A DNA stretch of 64,000 nt from Lachnospiraceae bacterium (GCA_017542245.1 JAFXXN010000037.1:1-64000); one strand, 5' to 3'. Positions 52,820 to 61,506 are shown, numbered from the stretch's first letter. Notes: a model not told the origin generated them from the letters alone. Numbers and translations are program-made.

Positions 52820-54202
52820 ATGGGCATTAAAATAATTAAAATTCATCCTGACGACAATGTGGGTGTAAATGTTGAAACAGGACATAAAACAGCGCTTAGA
52901 GATATTGCGGAAGGTGAGGATATAATAAAATACGGCTTTCCGATAGGACATGCTACGAAAAATATTTCCGAAGGTGAACATGTTCATACACAAAATTTAA
53001 AAACAAATTTAAAAGAAAAGCTGGACTATGTATACAGTCATAAGGTTTTTGAAACGGAAAAGCCTATGGGCAGGACCATCCGGGCATATTTACGTCCGGA
53101 TGGGAACATAGGCATAAGAAATGATATATGGATCATTAATACGGTTGGTTGTGTCAACAAGGTGGCTGAAGCTATAAGTAAAAGAACAGGGGCACTTTTT
53201 TTCCCGCATCCTTATGGATGTTCGCAGTTGGGCGATGACCATCAGCTTACTCAAAAGATACTGAAAGGATTGATTAAACATCCGAATGCAGGTGGCGTTT
53301 TAGTTCTGGGACTTGGGTGCGAAAACAATAACATCGGAGTATTTAAGGATATACTGGGACCTGTAGATGAAAGAAGAGTAAGATTTTTAAATGCTCAGGA
53401 TACGCAGGATGAGATTGAAGAAGGGGTCAGGATTGTTGAAGAATTAAAAGAAATCGCGTCGCAAGATACAAGGCAGAACGTATCTGTTTCAAAGCTAAAG
53501 GTCGGACTAAAGTGTGGAGGATCCGACGGATTTTCCGGTCTGACCGCAAATCCTCTTATAGGACAGTTTTCAGATTACCTGATAGCTGAGGGTGGAAGCA
53601 CTGTACTTACAGAGGTACCCGAAATGTTTGGTGCTGAAACAATTCTGATGGACAGATGTATTGATGAACATGTGTTTAATAAAACAGTTACCCTGATAAA
53701 TGACTTTAAGGATTACTTTACAAGACATGGGCAGACCATATATGAAAATCCATCACCCGGAAATAAAGCTGGTGGGATAACCACTTTAGAAGAAAAATCA
53801 CTCGGGTGCACCCAGAAGGGCGGAAGAGCTCAGGTTACGGACGTGCTTACATATGGGGATACAGTAAAAGTTCCGGGTCTCAACTTATTAAACGGTCCCG
53901 GAAATGACATGGTGGCCGTAACTAATCTGACGGCAGCAGGATGTCATCTCATCCTTTTTTCGACCGGAAGAGGAACACCTCTCGGAGCTCCTGTGCCCAC
54001 TATAAAGGTAGGGACAAATAATTCAATATCCGACAGAAAACCTAACTGGATAGACTTTAATGCCGGGCCGCTGCTCGACGGTACAGACCTTAAGGAAAAG
54101 TTTATTGACTATGTTTTAACAGTGACAGAAGGAACCGAAACCAACAATGAGAAAAACGGATATCGTGAAATTGCAATATTTAAGGATGGAGTAACATTAT
54201 GA
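52820..54202 (+). CDS. uxaA: Altronate dehydratase (SAF domain plus catalytic domain)
   Basis: 460 residues: an N-terminal SAF domain (about 1-70) and the large UxaA/GarD catalytic domain (G-N-I-G-I-R-N, H-P-Y-G-C-S-Q-L-G-D-D, G-L-K-C-G-G-S-D-G-F-S-G, E-K-S-L-G-C-T-Q-K-G-G). It dehydrates D-altronate to 2-keto-3-deoxygluconate (KDG). Galactarate or other sugar-acid dehydratases share this fold; uxaB beside it makes altronate the best guess. Its last bases overlap the next start as ATGA, so the two are translationally coupled. Confidence 0.87.
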   Translation: MGIKIIKIHPDDNVGVNVETGHKTALRDIAEGEDIIKYGFPIGHATKNISEGEHVHTQNLKTNLKEKLDYVYSHKVFETEKPMGRTIRAYLRPDGNIGIRNDIWIINTVGCVNKVAEAISKRTGALFFPHPYGCSQLGDDHQLTQKILKGLIKHPNAGGVLVLGLGCENNNIGVFKDILGPVDERRVRFLNAQDTQDEIEEGVRIVEELKEIASQDTRQNVSVSKLKVGLKCGGSDGFSGLTANPLIGQFSDYLIAEGGSTVLTEVPEMFGAETILMDRCIDEHVFNKTVTLINDFKDYFTRHGQTIYENPSPGNKAGGITTLEEKSLGCTQKGGRAQVTDVLTYGDTVKVPGLNLLNGPGNDMVAVTNLTAAGCHLILFSTGRGTPLGAPVPTIKVGTNNSISDRKPNWIDFNAGPLLDGTDLKEKFIDYVLTVTEGTETNNEKNGYREIAIFKDGVTL

Positions 54203-55116
54203 GCCAATATATCATAATTGATGCCCATGTACATCTCTGGGAAAAACAGGAAGGATGTGTAAACGGAGAAAGCATTTACGGCATAGGTAACGGAAAGAGT
54301 AACTTCTGCGGTGAGACGAGACAGATGATGCCGCCATATTTGGAGGATAATAAGAATACTGCTGAACGGCTGATTGCCAATATGGATTATGCGGGGGTAA
54401 ATGCATGCGCTGTTACACAGGAGTACATTGACGGAAATCAAAACGAATATCTTCTTAAGGTTAAAGAAAAGTATCCGGACAGATTCAGGATAACTGCATT
54501 ATTTGAGGATGAAGGATATCGTGGAAAAGGATTCAGTCCGAATGGGTTGGGAGATATAGATTTAAAAGATTTTGATGGTATAAAAATATGTGCGGGCCGT
54601 TTAAAAAATTCTGATCTAACTGCCATAACAGATGTTTTTAAAAAGGCGCAGACGGCAGGAAAATACATATCTATTGATCTGGCAGATGGGGATGAACAAA
54701 CTGAAAGTCTCCAAAAAGTAATAGATGAATGTCCGGATCTAAAAATTGCAATAGGCCATTTTGGTATGGTAACTACGAAAGGCTGGCAGAAGCAGATAGA
54801 ACTTGCAAAAAACAAGAATGTTTTCATAGAAAGCGGAGGACTTACATGGCTTTTTCATAAGGAATTCTATCCGTATCCATCCGCTATTGATGCAATTTTA
54901 GAGGCGAGAGATATCTGCGGAATGGAAAAGCTTATGTGGGGAAGTGACTATCCACGTACTATGACGGATATAACGTATAAGTCGGCGATACGTTTTATAC
55001 TGGAAACGCCTAAAATGACAGATGAAGAAAAGGCAGCTTTTTTAGGAAAAAATGCAGAGAAATTCTATGGATTTAAGAATCTTGTTCCGCTTCCTGAAAT
55101 TGATAATATGCTATAA
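54199..55116 (+). CDS. Amidohydrolase-type sugar lactonase
   Basis: 305 residues, TIM-barrel amidohydrolase of the L-fuconolactonase/2-pyrone-dicarboxylate lactonase group: D-A-H-V-H-L-W at the N-terminus, G-H-F-G-M in the middle, and W-G-S-D-Y-P-R near the C-terminus. It should open the lactone produced by the aldose dehydrogenase upstream. It lacks the extra metal ligands of classical amidase-type members. Coupled to uxaA by a 4-base overlap. Confidence 0.78.
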   Translation: MSQYIIIDAHVHLWEKQEGCVNGESIYGIGNGKSNFCGETRQMMPPYLEDNKNTAERLIANMDYAGVNACAVTQEYIDGNQNEYLLKVKEKYPDRFRITALFEDEGYRGKGFSPNGLGDIDLKDFDGIKICAGRLKNSDLTAITDVFKKAQTAGKYISIDLADGDEQTESLQKVIDECPDLKIAIGHFGMVTTKGWQKQIELAKNKNVFIESGGLTWLFHKEFYPYPSAIDAILEARDICGMEKLMWGSDYPRTMTDITYKSAIRFILETPKMTDEEKAAFLGKNAEKFYGFKNLVPLPEIDNML

Positions 55117-55170
55117 TATATTATAATTTTTAAGATGATTGAAAATACTTGTTAAAAACTGGGGGTAAAT

Positions 55171-55608
55171 ATGTTAAAAGGAATATCACCCATGCTTACA
55201 CCGGAACTGTTAAAGGTGCTTTGTGAAATGGGACACAGTGATACTATAGTTATAGCGGACGGTAATTTCCCTGCTGAGACCATGGGGAAAAATTCGATTG
55301 TAATACGTATGGACGGACATGGAGTTCCGGAGATTTTAGAGGCAATCCTAAAAGTTTTTCCATTGGATCAGTATATTGAAAAACCGGTAAGTCTTATGGA
55401 AAGAGTACCGGGAGATAATGCAGATGTATCTATCTGGAAAAAATACGATGAAATAGTTTCAAAAGAAGAGGCAAGAGGTGTAAAAGTTATCCAAAAACTG
55501 GAACGTTTTGCTTTTTATGAGGAAGCAAAGAAAGCATATGCGATAATTGCGACATCTGAAACCAGCCAGTATGCAAATGTTATCCTGCAGAAGGGTTGTG
55601 TGTTATAA
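55171..55608 (+). CDS. fucU: RbsD/FucU-type sugar mutarotase
   Basis: 145 residues. The conserved G-H-S-D-T-I-V-I-A-D near residue 20 and the C-terminal T-S-E-T-S-Q-Y-A-N-V are FucU signatures. FucU interconverts alpha and beta anomers of L-fucose and related sugars; L-galactose is the 6-hydroxy form of L-fucose, so it fits the start of the pathway here. GGGGGTAA lies 5-6 bases before the ATG. It is the last gene of the operon; the repeat element (copy 2) and a terminator follow at once. Confidence 0.85.
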   Translation: MLKGISPMLTPELLKVLCEMGHSDTIVIADGNFPAETMGKNSIVIRMDGHGVPEILEAILKVFPLDQYIEKPVSLMERVPGDNADVSIWKKYDEIVSKEEARGVKVIQKLERFAFYEEAKKAYAIIATSETSQYANVILQKGCVL

Positions 55609-55617
55609 CAAAAAGAA

Positions 55618-55678
55618 GATGCGGAGCATCGTTTTGCTACCGAGGAAACGCAGAAGACGTTTTCGAGGTGACATTGAC
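55618..55678 (+). repeat. Structured repeat element, copy 2 (3' of fucU)
   Basis: The same element as at 44554-44615: hairpin GATGC-GGA-GCATC, GTTTTGCTAC, hairpin GGAAACG/CGTTTTC with a different 7-base loop, GTGACATTGAC. Here the outer stem of hairpin 2 can extend as ACC/GGT across the tandem G-A/A-G step, where copy 1 has G-U pairs. It starts 10 bases after the fucU stop codon, with no promoter of its own that I can see. Confidence 0.6.
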
Positions 55679-55699
55679 CAAATTGACTCAAATTAAAAA

Positions 55700-55729
55700 A
55701 ACGATGACAGGCGAAAACCTGTCATCGTT
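55700..55729. terminator. Terminator between fucU and the lasso-type exporter gene
   Basis: ACGATGACAGG pairs with CCTGTCATCGT around a 6-base loop. The plus strand then reads TCTATTATAAT; the minus strand has a T-run. The right arm overlaps the stop codon of the minus-strand ABC gene. Confidence 0.8.
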
Positions 55730-57383
55730 CTATTATAATCTTTTTGTTTTCAATTTTCAGTTCAGCCGTACAATATTTTAAAATGCTCTTTCGATGTGTA
55801 ATGATGAGGCAGGACGGTCTGGGATTAAGCTGTTCTAATCCTTTGATTACCTTTTGTTCTGTTGCTTCATCAAGTGCGGAAGTCGCTTCATCAAAGATCA
55901 GCATGGGAGATTTTCTCACAAATGCACGGGCTATGGCTATACGCTGAGCCTGACCTTCTGACAATCCGAGCCCTTTTTCTCCTATTACGGTATTCATACC
56001 ATCAGGAAGATTACTTATGAAATCATAAGCGGAAGCAAGCTTCAGTGCTTCTTCAAGTTCAGCATCTGTTGCGTCATGACGGCCGGAAAGAAGATTGTCT
56101 TTTATTGTTCCGCTGAATAAAGTGTTTCCCTGGGGAACATACGCTACATACTTTCGTATACCTGCATCGGCTTTCTGCTCTTCATTTTTCTGATTGAAAA
56201 AGGTGATGGTTCCTTCATCAGGCTTTACAAAAGACATGATCAGGCGAATGAGAGTAGTTTTTCCGATACCGGATTCTCCGATAACGGCTGTTGATTCTCC
56301 GGGAGAAATAGAAAATGATACTTTATCAAGTACCTTTTCCTGATCATTGTATCCAAAGGAAAGGTTAGATGCTTTAACTCCAAGTGTAGTCGTATCTATG
56401 GTTACTTCTGTTTTTTCTTCAGGAGGTATTTCAGAGAGTTCCATAATTCTTTCTGCAGAAGTAAAAAGGGCTACGACGGTTGGAATCTGGTGAGCAAGGT
56501 TTATTATAGGAGTCTGTACTCTGTTTACCAGAGTAAGGAAAACTGACATTGTTCCGTAGGTGATCAAGGATTTTGATATCTGAATAGCACCGTAAGTAAA
56601 TGCAGACAGATAACCTATCTGGAAAGCGAGACCTATGGATGTTGTGCCGAGCAGGCTTGCTTTAGTCCTTCTGAACACCCATTTAAATCTTTCCGATCTC
56701 AGCTCGGAAAGACGTGCTGTTGAATAATCTTCGTTAGCAAATGATTTTATGATAAGCAGATTGGCAATACTTTCCTGGAGAAAAGATCTGTAGGCCGATT
56801 CTGATTCCTGTACTTTCTTCTGAAGGGTTTTAAGCCTTCTGGCAAACAGCCATGATACTACGACAGATACAGGTGCCACGATTAAAGCGAGAAGAGCCAG
56901 AAAATGCGAATAAAAGAAAAGAGTAAAAAAAACAAGTACCAGCTCTATGAAAAGCTGTATGATCCCGGGAATTGTATTTATTACACCGTCAGCAATATGA
57001 CCGGCGTCGGTTGAAAGCCTTGTTACGATATCTCCGGAATGATACTTGGAAACAGTATGCCAGGAAGCCCGTATAATTTTATCATAGACATTTTTCCGGA
57101 TACCGAAGGAGATTTTCTCATTTAACAGCGTAGAAAGAAGTGAAGCTATCGCAGTGATAATCTGTATTCCGAGCATAACGATTATATATAATATTATAAT
57201 ACCTGTAAGGCTCAGACCTTCAGCTGCACCATCGATAATATCCTTGGAAAGTATAACGGTATATAATGATGCGCCCGATATGCCCAGACTGAGAGCCAGC
57301 ATAAGGACGATCTTTATTCGATGACCTTTAGCATATCCCAATATCCATTTAATACAATTCAGATACTTTTTAATTCTATCCAT
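55722..57383 (-). CDS. ABC exporter of the lasso-type cluster
   Basis: The 553-residue half-transporter has six membrane helices (about 20-300) and an ATPase domain: Walker A G-E-S-G-I-G-K-T-T (about residue 370), signature L-S-E-G-Q-A-Q, Walker B L-I-F-D-E-A-T-S-A-L-D. There is no C39 peptidase domain, so cleavage must be done by the separate protease, as in lasso clusters. It should export the mature peptide and provide self-immunity. It directly abuts the PqqD-like gene, in the same operon. Confidence 0.88.
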   Translation of the reverse strand: MDRIKKYLNCIKWILGYAKGHRIKIVLMLALSLGISGASLYTVILSKDIIDGAAEGLSLTGIIILYIIVMLGIQIITAIASLLSTLLNEKISFGIRKNVYDKIIRASWHTVSKYHSGDIVTRLSTDAGHIADGVINTIPGIIQLFIELVLVFFTLFFYSHFLALLALIVAPVSVVVSWLFARRLKTLQKKVQESESAYRSFLQESIANLLIIKSFANEDYSTARLSELRSERFKWVFRRTKASLLGTTSIGLAFQIGYLSAFTYGAIQISKSLITYGTMSVFLTLVNRVQTPIINLAHQIPTVVALFTSAERIMELSEIPPEEKTEVTIDTTTLGVKASNLSFGYNDQEKVLDKVSFSISPGESTAVIGESGIGKTTLIRLIMSFVKPDEGTITFFNQKNEEQKADAGIRKYVAYVPQGNTLFSGTIKDNLLSGRHDATDAELEEALKLASAYDFISNLPDGMNTVIGEKGLGLSEGQAQRIAIARAFVRKSPMLIFDEATSALDEATEQKVIKGLEQLNPRPSCLIITHRKSILKYCTAELKIENKKIIIER

Positions 57384-57647
57384 TTAGATGAAGTCCGCCT
57401 TTTCCAACTTTTCAAGAAATTCCATAACGGATTTTTCACATTCCTGAGGAGATACTTCGTATTCTTTGAGAAGCCTGTTTATTATTTCTTCAACAGAAAT
57501 CTCATCCTTTAACATATCCCAGATAACGTTGCCGACTCCTTTAATAATATAGTAATTTCCTGTATTAAAATCTATCATGGCTTTTTCGCCGTTCAGTACG
57601 GTTACATCAATATCTCTTTTGAATTTCACAATTCTTTTTTTATCCAT
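57384..57647 (-). CDS. PqqD-like leader-recognition protein (lasso B1 type)
   Basis: 87 residues of the PqqD/RRE fold: basic first strand, D-F-N-T-G-N-Y-Y-I-I, V-G-N-V-I-W-D-M-L, then helices. In split lasso systems this B1 protein binds the leader peptide (its Tyr/Trp-x-x-Pro motif) and hands it to the B2 peptidase. It overlaps the upstream Asn-synthetase gene by 22 bases and is therefore translationally coupled. Confidence 0.85.
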   Translation of the reverse strand: MDKKRIVKFKRDIDVTVLNGEKAMIDFNTGNYYIIKGVGNVIWDMLKDEISVEEIINRLLKEYEVSPQECEKSVMEFLEKLEKADFI

Positions 57648-59611
57648 TTGTCTACCCCGATAAATTGTTTATAGTTTTCAAGGAAACAACCGAGTGCAGA
57701 AGCTACAGAACCTTCAGCGACAAGCTGTTTGTCTAAATTATATTCTTTTTCCGTCAATTCTTCAATAAGAAAATCAATTTTTTTTCGGTCGAGGTATTTA
57801 TCCAGCTCGTGTGATTTGAGATAACGGAAAAGAGTGCCTTTGGTGTCATCCCAATAGGTATTTGCTCTGAACAGATAATCGGATGCCTGGTTTCCGCGGC
57901 GGATCAGATTATTTAATATATCATCGCTGACAATACCTTTCAGGTAATCTCTTACAGCTCTTCTTTCTTTACCGTTTCTGACAAAGCAATCTATAGGAAG
58001 CGCCATACAGAGTTCGAGGACATCTTTTGACATTGTCGGATCAAGATAAATGGCACCGGTGAATAAACTCTGACAGGTTTCGAAATAGCATGTATGCTGT
58101 GTTACCAGAGGATGAAAAATATATCCTTTCCATTGCTTAAAGGAATCAATCGCGTTACAGCCTAAAGAATTACTGTGCTTACGCTCCTGCTTTTTCAAAT
58201 TATGCTTTTTTATAAGATCTTTTCTTACGTAACTGGAAAAGCTTTTTCGGCACATCTTGTTTATTCTTACTTTAAAATAATACTGTAAAAGTCTGGGTCT
58301 GTTGACATGATACAAACGGCAGAAAGCAGCTGCTTCCTTTAATGAACTAATAAAATGAAAGCCATGATTTTTCTGGTAAATATATGTGGTTATATTCCCG
58401 TACGATATGGTCGCATTTCCTGCTTCGCCGGTAAATACGATTGAAATACCGTCTTTTTTTACTTCTTCGTCCATTGAATAAATATAAGGTGCGTTTAAGA
58501 CAGGTTTTACAGGCTGTGCAAAACGACGCATATACTTTTCGGGTTCACTGAAGGATGTCAGATCTTTGGTTGTGATGAAACGACACTCGATATTAGGATG
58601 TCTTTTTTTATTTTTTAAGACATCTATAGCTTCGTTTTCAACCTCCAGACCTGACGTATCACACTTATATTCGGGACACGGAATCTGAGTATAACTGTAT
58701 AAGGACTGACCTGATTTGGCGAGTTCTTCAGCAGCTACAGATGCAACAGAGGACGAATCCAGTCCGCCGCTTAAAAAAACTCCGTGTTTGTTTCTGGCTC
58801 TCAGCATTTTTTTACAAGATTTAATGAATGTTTCGCGGAATAATTTTCCGTATTCTTCATCGGAAGACAGTTTAAGAGGTTTTACGGATTTGAGAGGATT
58901 CCAGTATTCTATGTTTTTTAACGAAAACTCAGGATGTTCCAAGTCTGTTTTATTTGGATCGATCTGTACATAATGTCCCGGTTCAACACGAAAAACGTTT
59001 TTATATACTGTACGTCCGTTAATCTTCTCTGTATCGGGAGTTAAATCCATATATGCTGAACATATCCATTCTTCATCAAGTTGAGGTTCTTTTAAAAGTG
59101 CGGATATTACATGAAGCGTAGAGGAATAATACAGCTTTCGATTTACAACCGTATAAGCCAGGTGGCGGCCGGAGATATGATCGGTAATAAGATATACACA
59201 ACCTGTATTTTTGTCGGATATTACTATGGAATATGCGCCTTCCAGCATATAAACAAAAGAAATACCGTAATTGGTATATGTTAAGAATGCAAGCTCTGCG
59301 TCACCTTTTTGTGAAAGGACTGAGCCGGAGAAATTTTTTTCTTTAACCAGTCTGTCTATCAGTTCCTGCCTGTTATACAGGAAAATGTCTGCATTAAAGA
59401 TAATGTTTCTGTTATCAGTTGTTATCGGAGATATATCGTTTACTGCTTCAGGTGTAAAATACTGGTGAGAACATGAGAAAAAAAGCCCGGGGTCACTAAA
59501 GGAATCTGTTCTGTCGGTAACGAAGGCAGAGGATACCTGATTGATAATATTTATTTCATCTGTAGATATTTCATTATGATCGAAATCAATTATTCCTGCT
59601 ATTGCTGCCAT
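57626..59611 (-). CDS. Asparagine-synthetase-like lasso cyclase
   Basis: 661 residues: an N-terminal glutaminase-like domain that starts M-A-A-I-A-G-I and so lacks the catalytic Cys that normally follows Met, and a synthetase domain with the ATP-pyrophosphatase loop S-G-G-L-D-S-S (about 279-285). In lasso systems this C protein adenylates an Asp/Glu side chain and closes the macrolactam ring with the core N-terminus. The start ATG shares one base with the stop of the kinase gene (TAATG) and has GGAGGA before it, so the two are coupled. The length is a little above the usual 580-640. Confidence 0.88.
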   Translation of the reverse strand: MAAIAGIIDFDHNEISTDEINIINQVSSAFVTDRTDSFSDPGLFFSCSHQYFTPEAVNDISPITTDNRNIIFNADIFLYNRQELIDRLVKEKNFSGSVLSQKGDAELAFLTYTNYGISFVYMLEGAYSIVISDKNTGCVYLITDHISGRHLAYTVVNRKLYYSSTLHVISALLKEPQLDEEWICSAYMDLTPDTEKINGRTVYKNVFRVEPGHYVQIDPNKTDLEHPEFSLKNIEYWNPLKSVKPLKLSSDEEYGKLFRETFIKSCKKMLRARNKHGVFLSGGLDSSSVASVAAEELAKSGQSLYSYTQIPCPEYKCDTSGLEVENEAIDVLKNKKRHPNIECRFITTKDLTSFSEPEKYMRRFAQPVKPVLNAPYIYSMDEEVKKDGISIVFTGEAGNATISYGNITTYIYQKNHGFHFISSLKEAAAFCRLYHVNRPRLLQYYFKVRINKMCRKSFSSYVRKDLIKKHNLKKQERKHSNSLGCNAIDSFKQWKGYIFHPLVTQHTCYFETCQSLFTGAIYLDPTMSKDVLELCMALPIDCFVRNGKERRAVRDYLKGIVSDDILNNLIRRGNQASDYLFRANTYWDDTKGTLFRYLKSHELDKYLDRKKIDFLIEELTEKEYNLDKQLVAEGSVASALGCFLENYKQFIGVDKWIKKEL

Positions 59612-60501
59612 TATTCCTCCAGATAATTTCTGATGATATTACAGATTTCAACTGCTGTTTGTTTACCGGACGGACGTTTTATACGGATCATTTCTATTTC
59701 TCCGGCGAGTTTCAGACATTCGTTTTTAATATATACGGGATATTCCGATGCCCGGAATAGGGATGCCATAAAGAGTGAATTTAACAGAACGGAAACCTTT
59801 TCAAAACCGGAAACTACGCCGTATTCAACGGAATCTGAATCGGTAATTTCCAATTTAAAAAATTTAGAAAGCTTTCTGGGATATGGATCAAAACTTTCTG
59901 TGTCTATAGATGCAAATTTGTCCTTTAATTCATCGATATAGACCAGGTTATTTCCGGTGCAGAATGAATCTGCGATATCCCTGCACATCTTTTGCAGAGG
60001 CAGCCCGGGATAGACCATAAAACCGTCTTTAACAGAAGTAAATGCAATATCATCCGAAAGAAGCTTATAACCGTTTTTGATGAGTGATATCGCAGTAGTT
60101 GATTTGCCGGCGCCGCTGTGACCGGAAATGAGAAAAGCACGATTACCGTGAGAGAGTGCTGAACAGTGAATTCCGAGACAGCCTCTCTGAAACATCAAAA
60201 AATTAATACACCATCCCAAAAGATATGCCGACAGTAGGTTGTTGGAAGTATCATTCTTTGGAGCAGCATATATACTGTTTCCGTTTTCAATCAGAAAACT
60301 GCCGGCATCGGTACTGAACCATATCCTGTTTTCGGAGAATGAGTAATTAGAGTTTGAGGATCCGGTTTCGGGTAAAAAATGATAGCTTGTTTTTATCGTT
60401 ACATCCGAGTTTACAGGAGAATTATATAATAGTTTTTCTGATTCATATAACTGTATGTCAGATTCAAAATATAAGCCGTAAATGTAATAATGATACAACA
60501 T
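59611..60501 (-). CDS. HPr-kinase-like peptide kinase
   Basis: 296 residues with the HprK-type P-loop G-H-S-G-A-G-K-S-T (about 129-137) and the acidic pair L-L-S-D-D-I-A-F, but no HPr-binding N-terminal domain. Relatives in lasso clusters phosphorylate the precursor's C-terminal serine. The minus-strand AAAGGA lies 6 bases before the ATG at 60501; the frame extends to 60516 without support. It opens the four-gene minus-strand operon, divergent from the precursor gene. Confidence 0.83.
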   Translation of the reverse strand: MLYHYYIYGLYFESDIQLYESEKLLYNSPVNSDVTIKTSYHFLPETGSSNSNYSFSENRIWFSTDAGSFLIENGNSIYAAPKNDTSNNLLSAYLLGWCINFLMFQRGCLGIHCSALSHGNRAFLISGHSGAGKSTTAISLIKNGYKLLSDDIAFTSVKDGFMVYPGLPLQKMCRDIADSFCTGNNLVYIDELKDKFASIDTESFDPYPRKLSKFFKLEITDSDSVEYGVVSGFEKVSVLLNSLFMASLFRASEYPVYIKNECLKLAGEIEMIRIKRPSGKQTAVEICNIIRNYLEE

Positions 60502-60530
60502 AAAAAATCCTTTCATTTTTGATAGAAATG

Positions 60531-60559
60531 TTGCAGATATACATATAGTATGTTAGAAT
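60531..60559 (+). promoter_or_regulatory. Promoter of the precursor-peptide gene
   Basis: TTGCAG (60531-60536), 17 bases, TAGAAT (60554-60559). It gives a leader of about 30 bases before the ribosome site. Confidence 0.6.
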
Positions 60560-60597
60560 GACTTCAGTTTTTAAAAAATATATTGGAGGTAATAATC

Positions 60598-60804
60598 ATG
60601 AAGAAATGGGAAACACCTGATATGCTTGTCCTTGATGTTAAGGAAACTGCCAGTGGCGGTAAGAAATATAATAAAGTTGACGGTAACCGTTGGGATGAGT
60701 TAAAGATGGAACATACTTTCACTTTTTGGCCCAGTGGAGATTACGAGGCAGATCCTGAATCAGAGGAACTTTATCAGAAGTACTTAAACGGAGAGCTTAA
60801 GTAA
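60598..60804 (+). CDS. Lasso-type precursor peptide
   Basis: A 68-residue peptide starting M-K-K-W-E-T-P, which carries the aromatic-x-x-Pro recognition motif (W4, P7) of lasso leader peptides. The probable leader ends near T17-A-S-G20-G21. A ring could form from G20 to D28 (9 members) or G21 to D28 (8 members), but the usual Thr at -2 does not fit either choice exactly. After the ring there remain 40 residues, rich in acidic and aromatic residues, ending in Lys. The start follows GGAGGT by 7 bases; an in-frame TTG at 60583 is inside that site. It has its own promoter and terminator. Confidence 0.75.
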   Translation: MKKWETPDMLVLDVKETASGGKKYNKVDGNRWDELKMEHTFTFWPSGDYEADPESEELYQKYLNGELK

Positions 60805-60823
60805 TACTTAGGTAATTCATTAC

Positions 60824-60857
60824 AAGGCGGATTCTTTTGAGTCTGCCTTTATTTTTT
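60824..60857. terminator. Terminator between the precursor gene and the peptidase gene
   Basis: AAGGCGGATTC (60824-60834) pairs with GAGTCTGCCTT (60839-60849), with G-U pairs, followed by TATTTTTTG. It ends the precursor transcript. Confidence 0.8.
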
Positions 60858-60871
60858 GTGATTTTTACCGT

Positions 60872-61339
60872 TTAATTTCTGAAGGTACTTACAACAGCAT
60901 ATCTGTCCAGGCCATCTATCTTTCCGGTGACTATAAATTTACCCCATCTAAGCCACGCATGAGCGGCCATTTCACCGGAATCTTCCTGGCAAACTCCCAG
61001 ATATAATGTATAGTGGAGTTTCTTTTTCCTTAAAAGCTTTCCGGCGGTCAATGCTCTTACCAGACACTTGCTTTCCCATTTTGTATAGTTACATACACAG
61101 AGGACGGCTCGGGCAACTTTCTGCACATAATCGAATCCATCCATGGATTCTTCCTCAGAGGATTCCTCTTTTTCTGTACCCCAGTTTTTTTTCATTCGTT
61201 TAGGTTTGAAAATGAGCAGTCCCAATCTGTAAAAAGCAGAGTAGAAGAAAGCACGCACTATCATGAAAAAGCATTTATTATCATGAGCGAACCGGATTGC
61301 TCTTAATGGAAGACATCCCTGTTTTTTGTCTTGGGACAT
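60872..61339 (-). CDS. Lasso leader peptidase (transglutaminase-like, B2 type)
   Basis: 155 residues of the transglutaminase-like protease family that cuts lasso leaders. Catalytic Cys in E-S-K-C-L-V-R-A-L, His in A-A-H-A-W-L-R-W, and the Asp in K-I-D-G-L-D-R-Y are present. It is on the minus strand, convergent with the precursor gene and separate from the B1-C-kinase-D operon. A GAAGGGAGAT ribosome site precedes the ATG. Confidence 0.85.
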   Translation of the reverse strand: MSQDKKQGCLPLRAIRFAHDNKCFFMIVRAFFYSAFYRLGLLIFKPKRMKKNWGTEKEESSEEESMDGFDYVQKVARAVLCVCNYTKWESKCLVRALTAGKLLRKKKLHYTLYLGVCQEDSGEMAAHAWLRWGKFIVTGKIDGLDRYAVVSTFRN

Positions 61340-61417
61340 TTGAATATATCTCCCTTCTCAAAATTAATACAACTCGGGATTCGAGCAATATTATGACAGT
61401 TTTACCAATATACCGGC

Positions 61418-61446
61418 ATTATACCATATTGAAAAGGAACGTGCAA
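61418..61446 (-). promoter_or_regulatory. Promoter of the leader-peptidase gene (minus strand)
   Basis: On the minus strand TTGCAC (61446-61441), 17 bases, TATAAT (61423-61418). It shows that the peptidase is transcribed independently of the other maturation genes. Confidence 0.6.
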
Positions 61447-61506
61447 TAGATGGGCTGTAATTTGTTGTCGTGGACATCATCTGTTAAGAATATAGCAACA
61501 AAAGAC

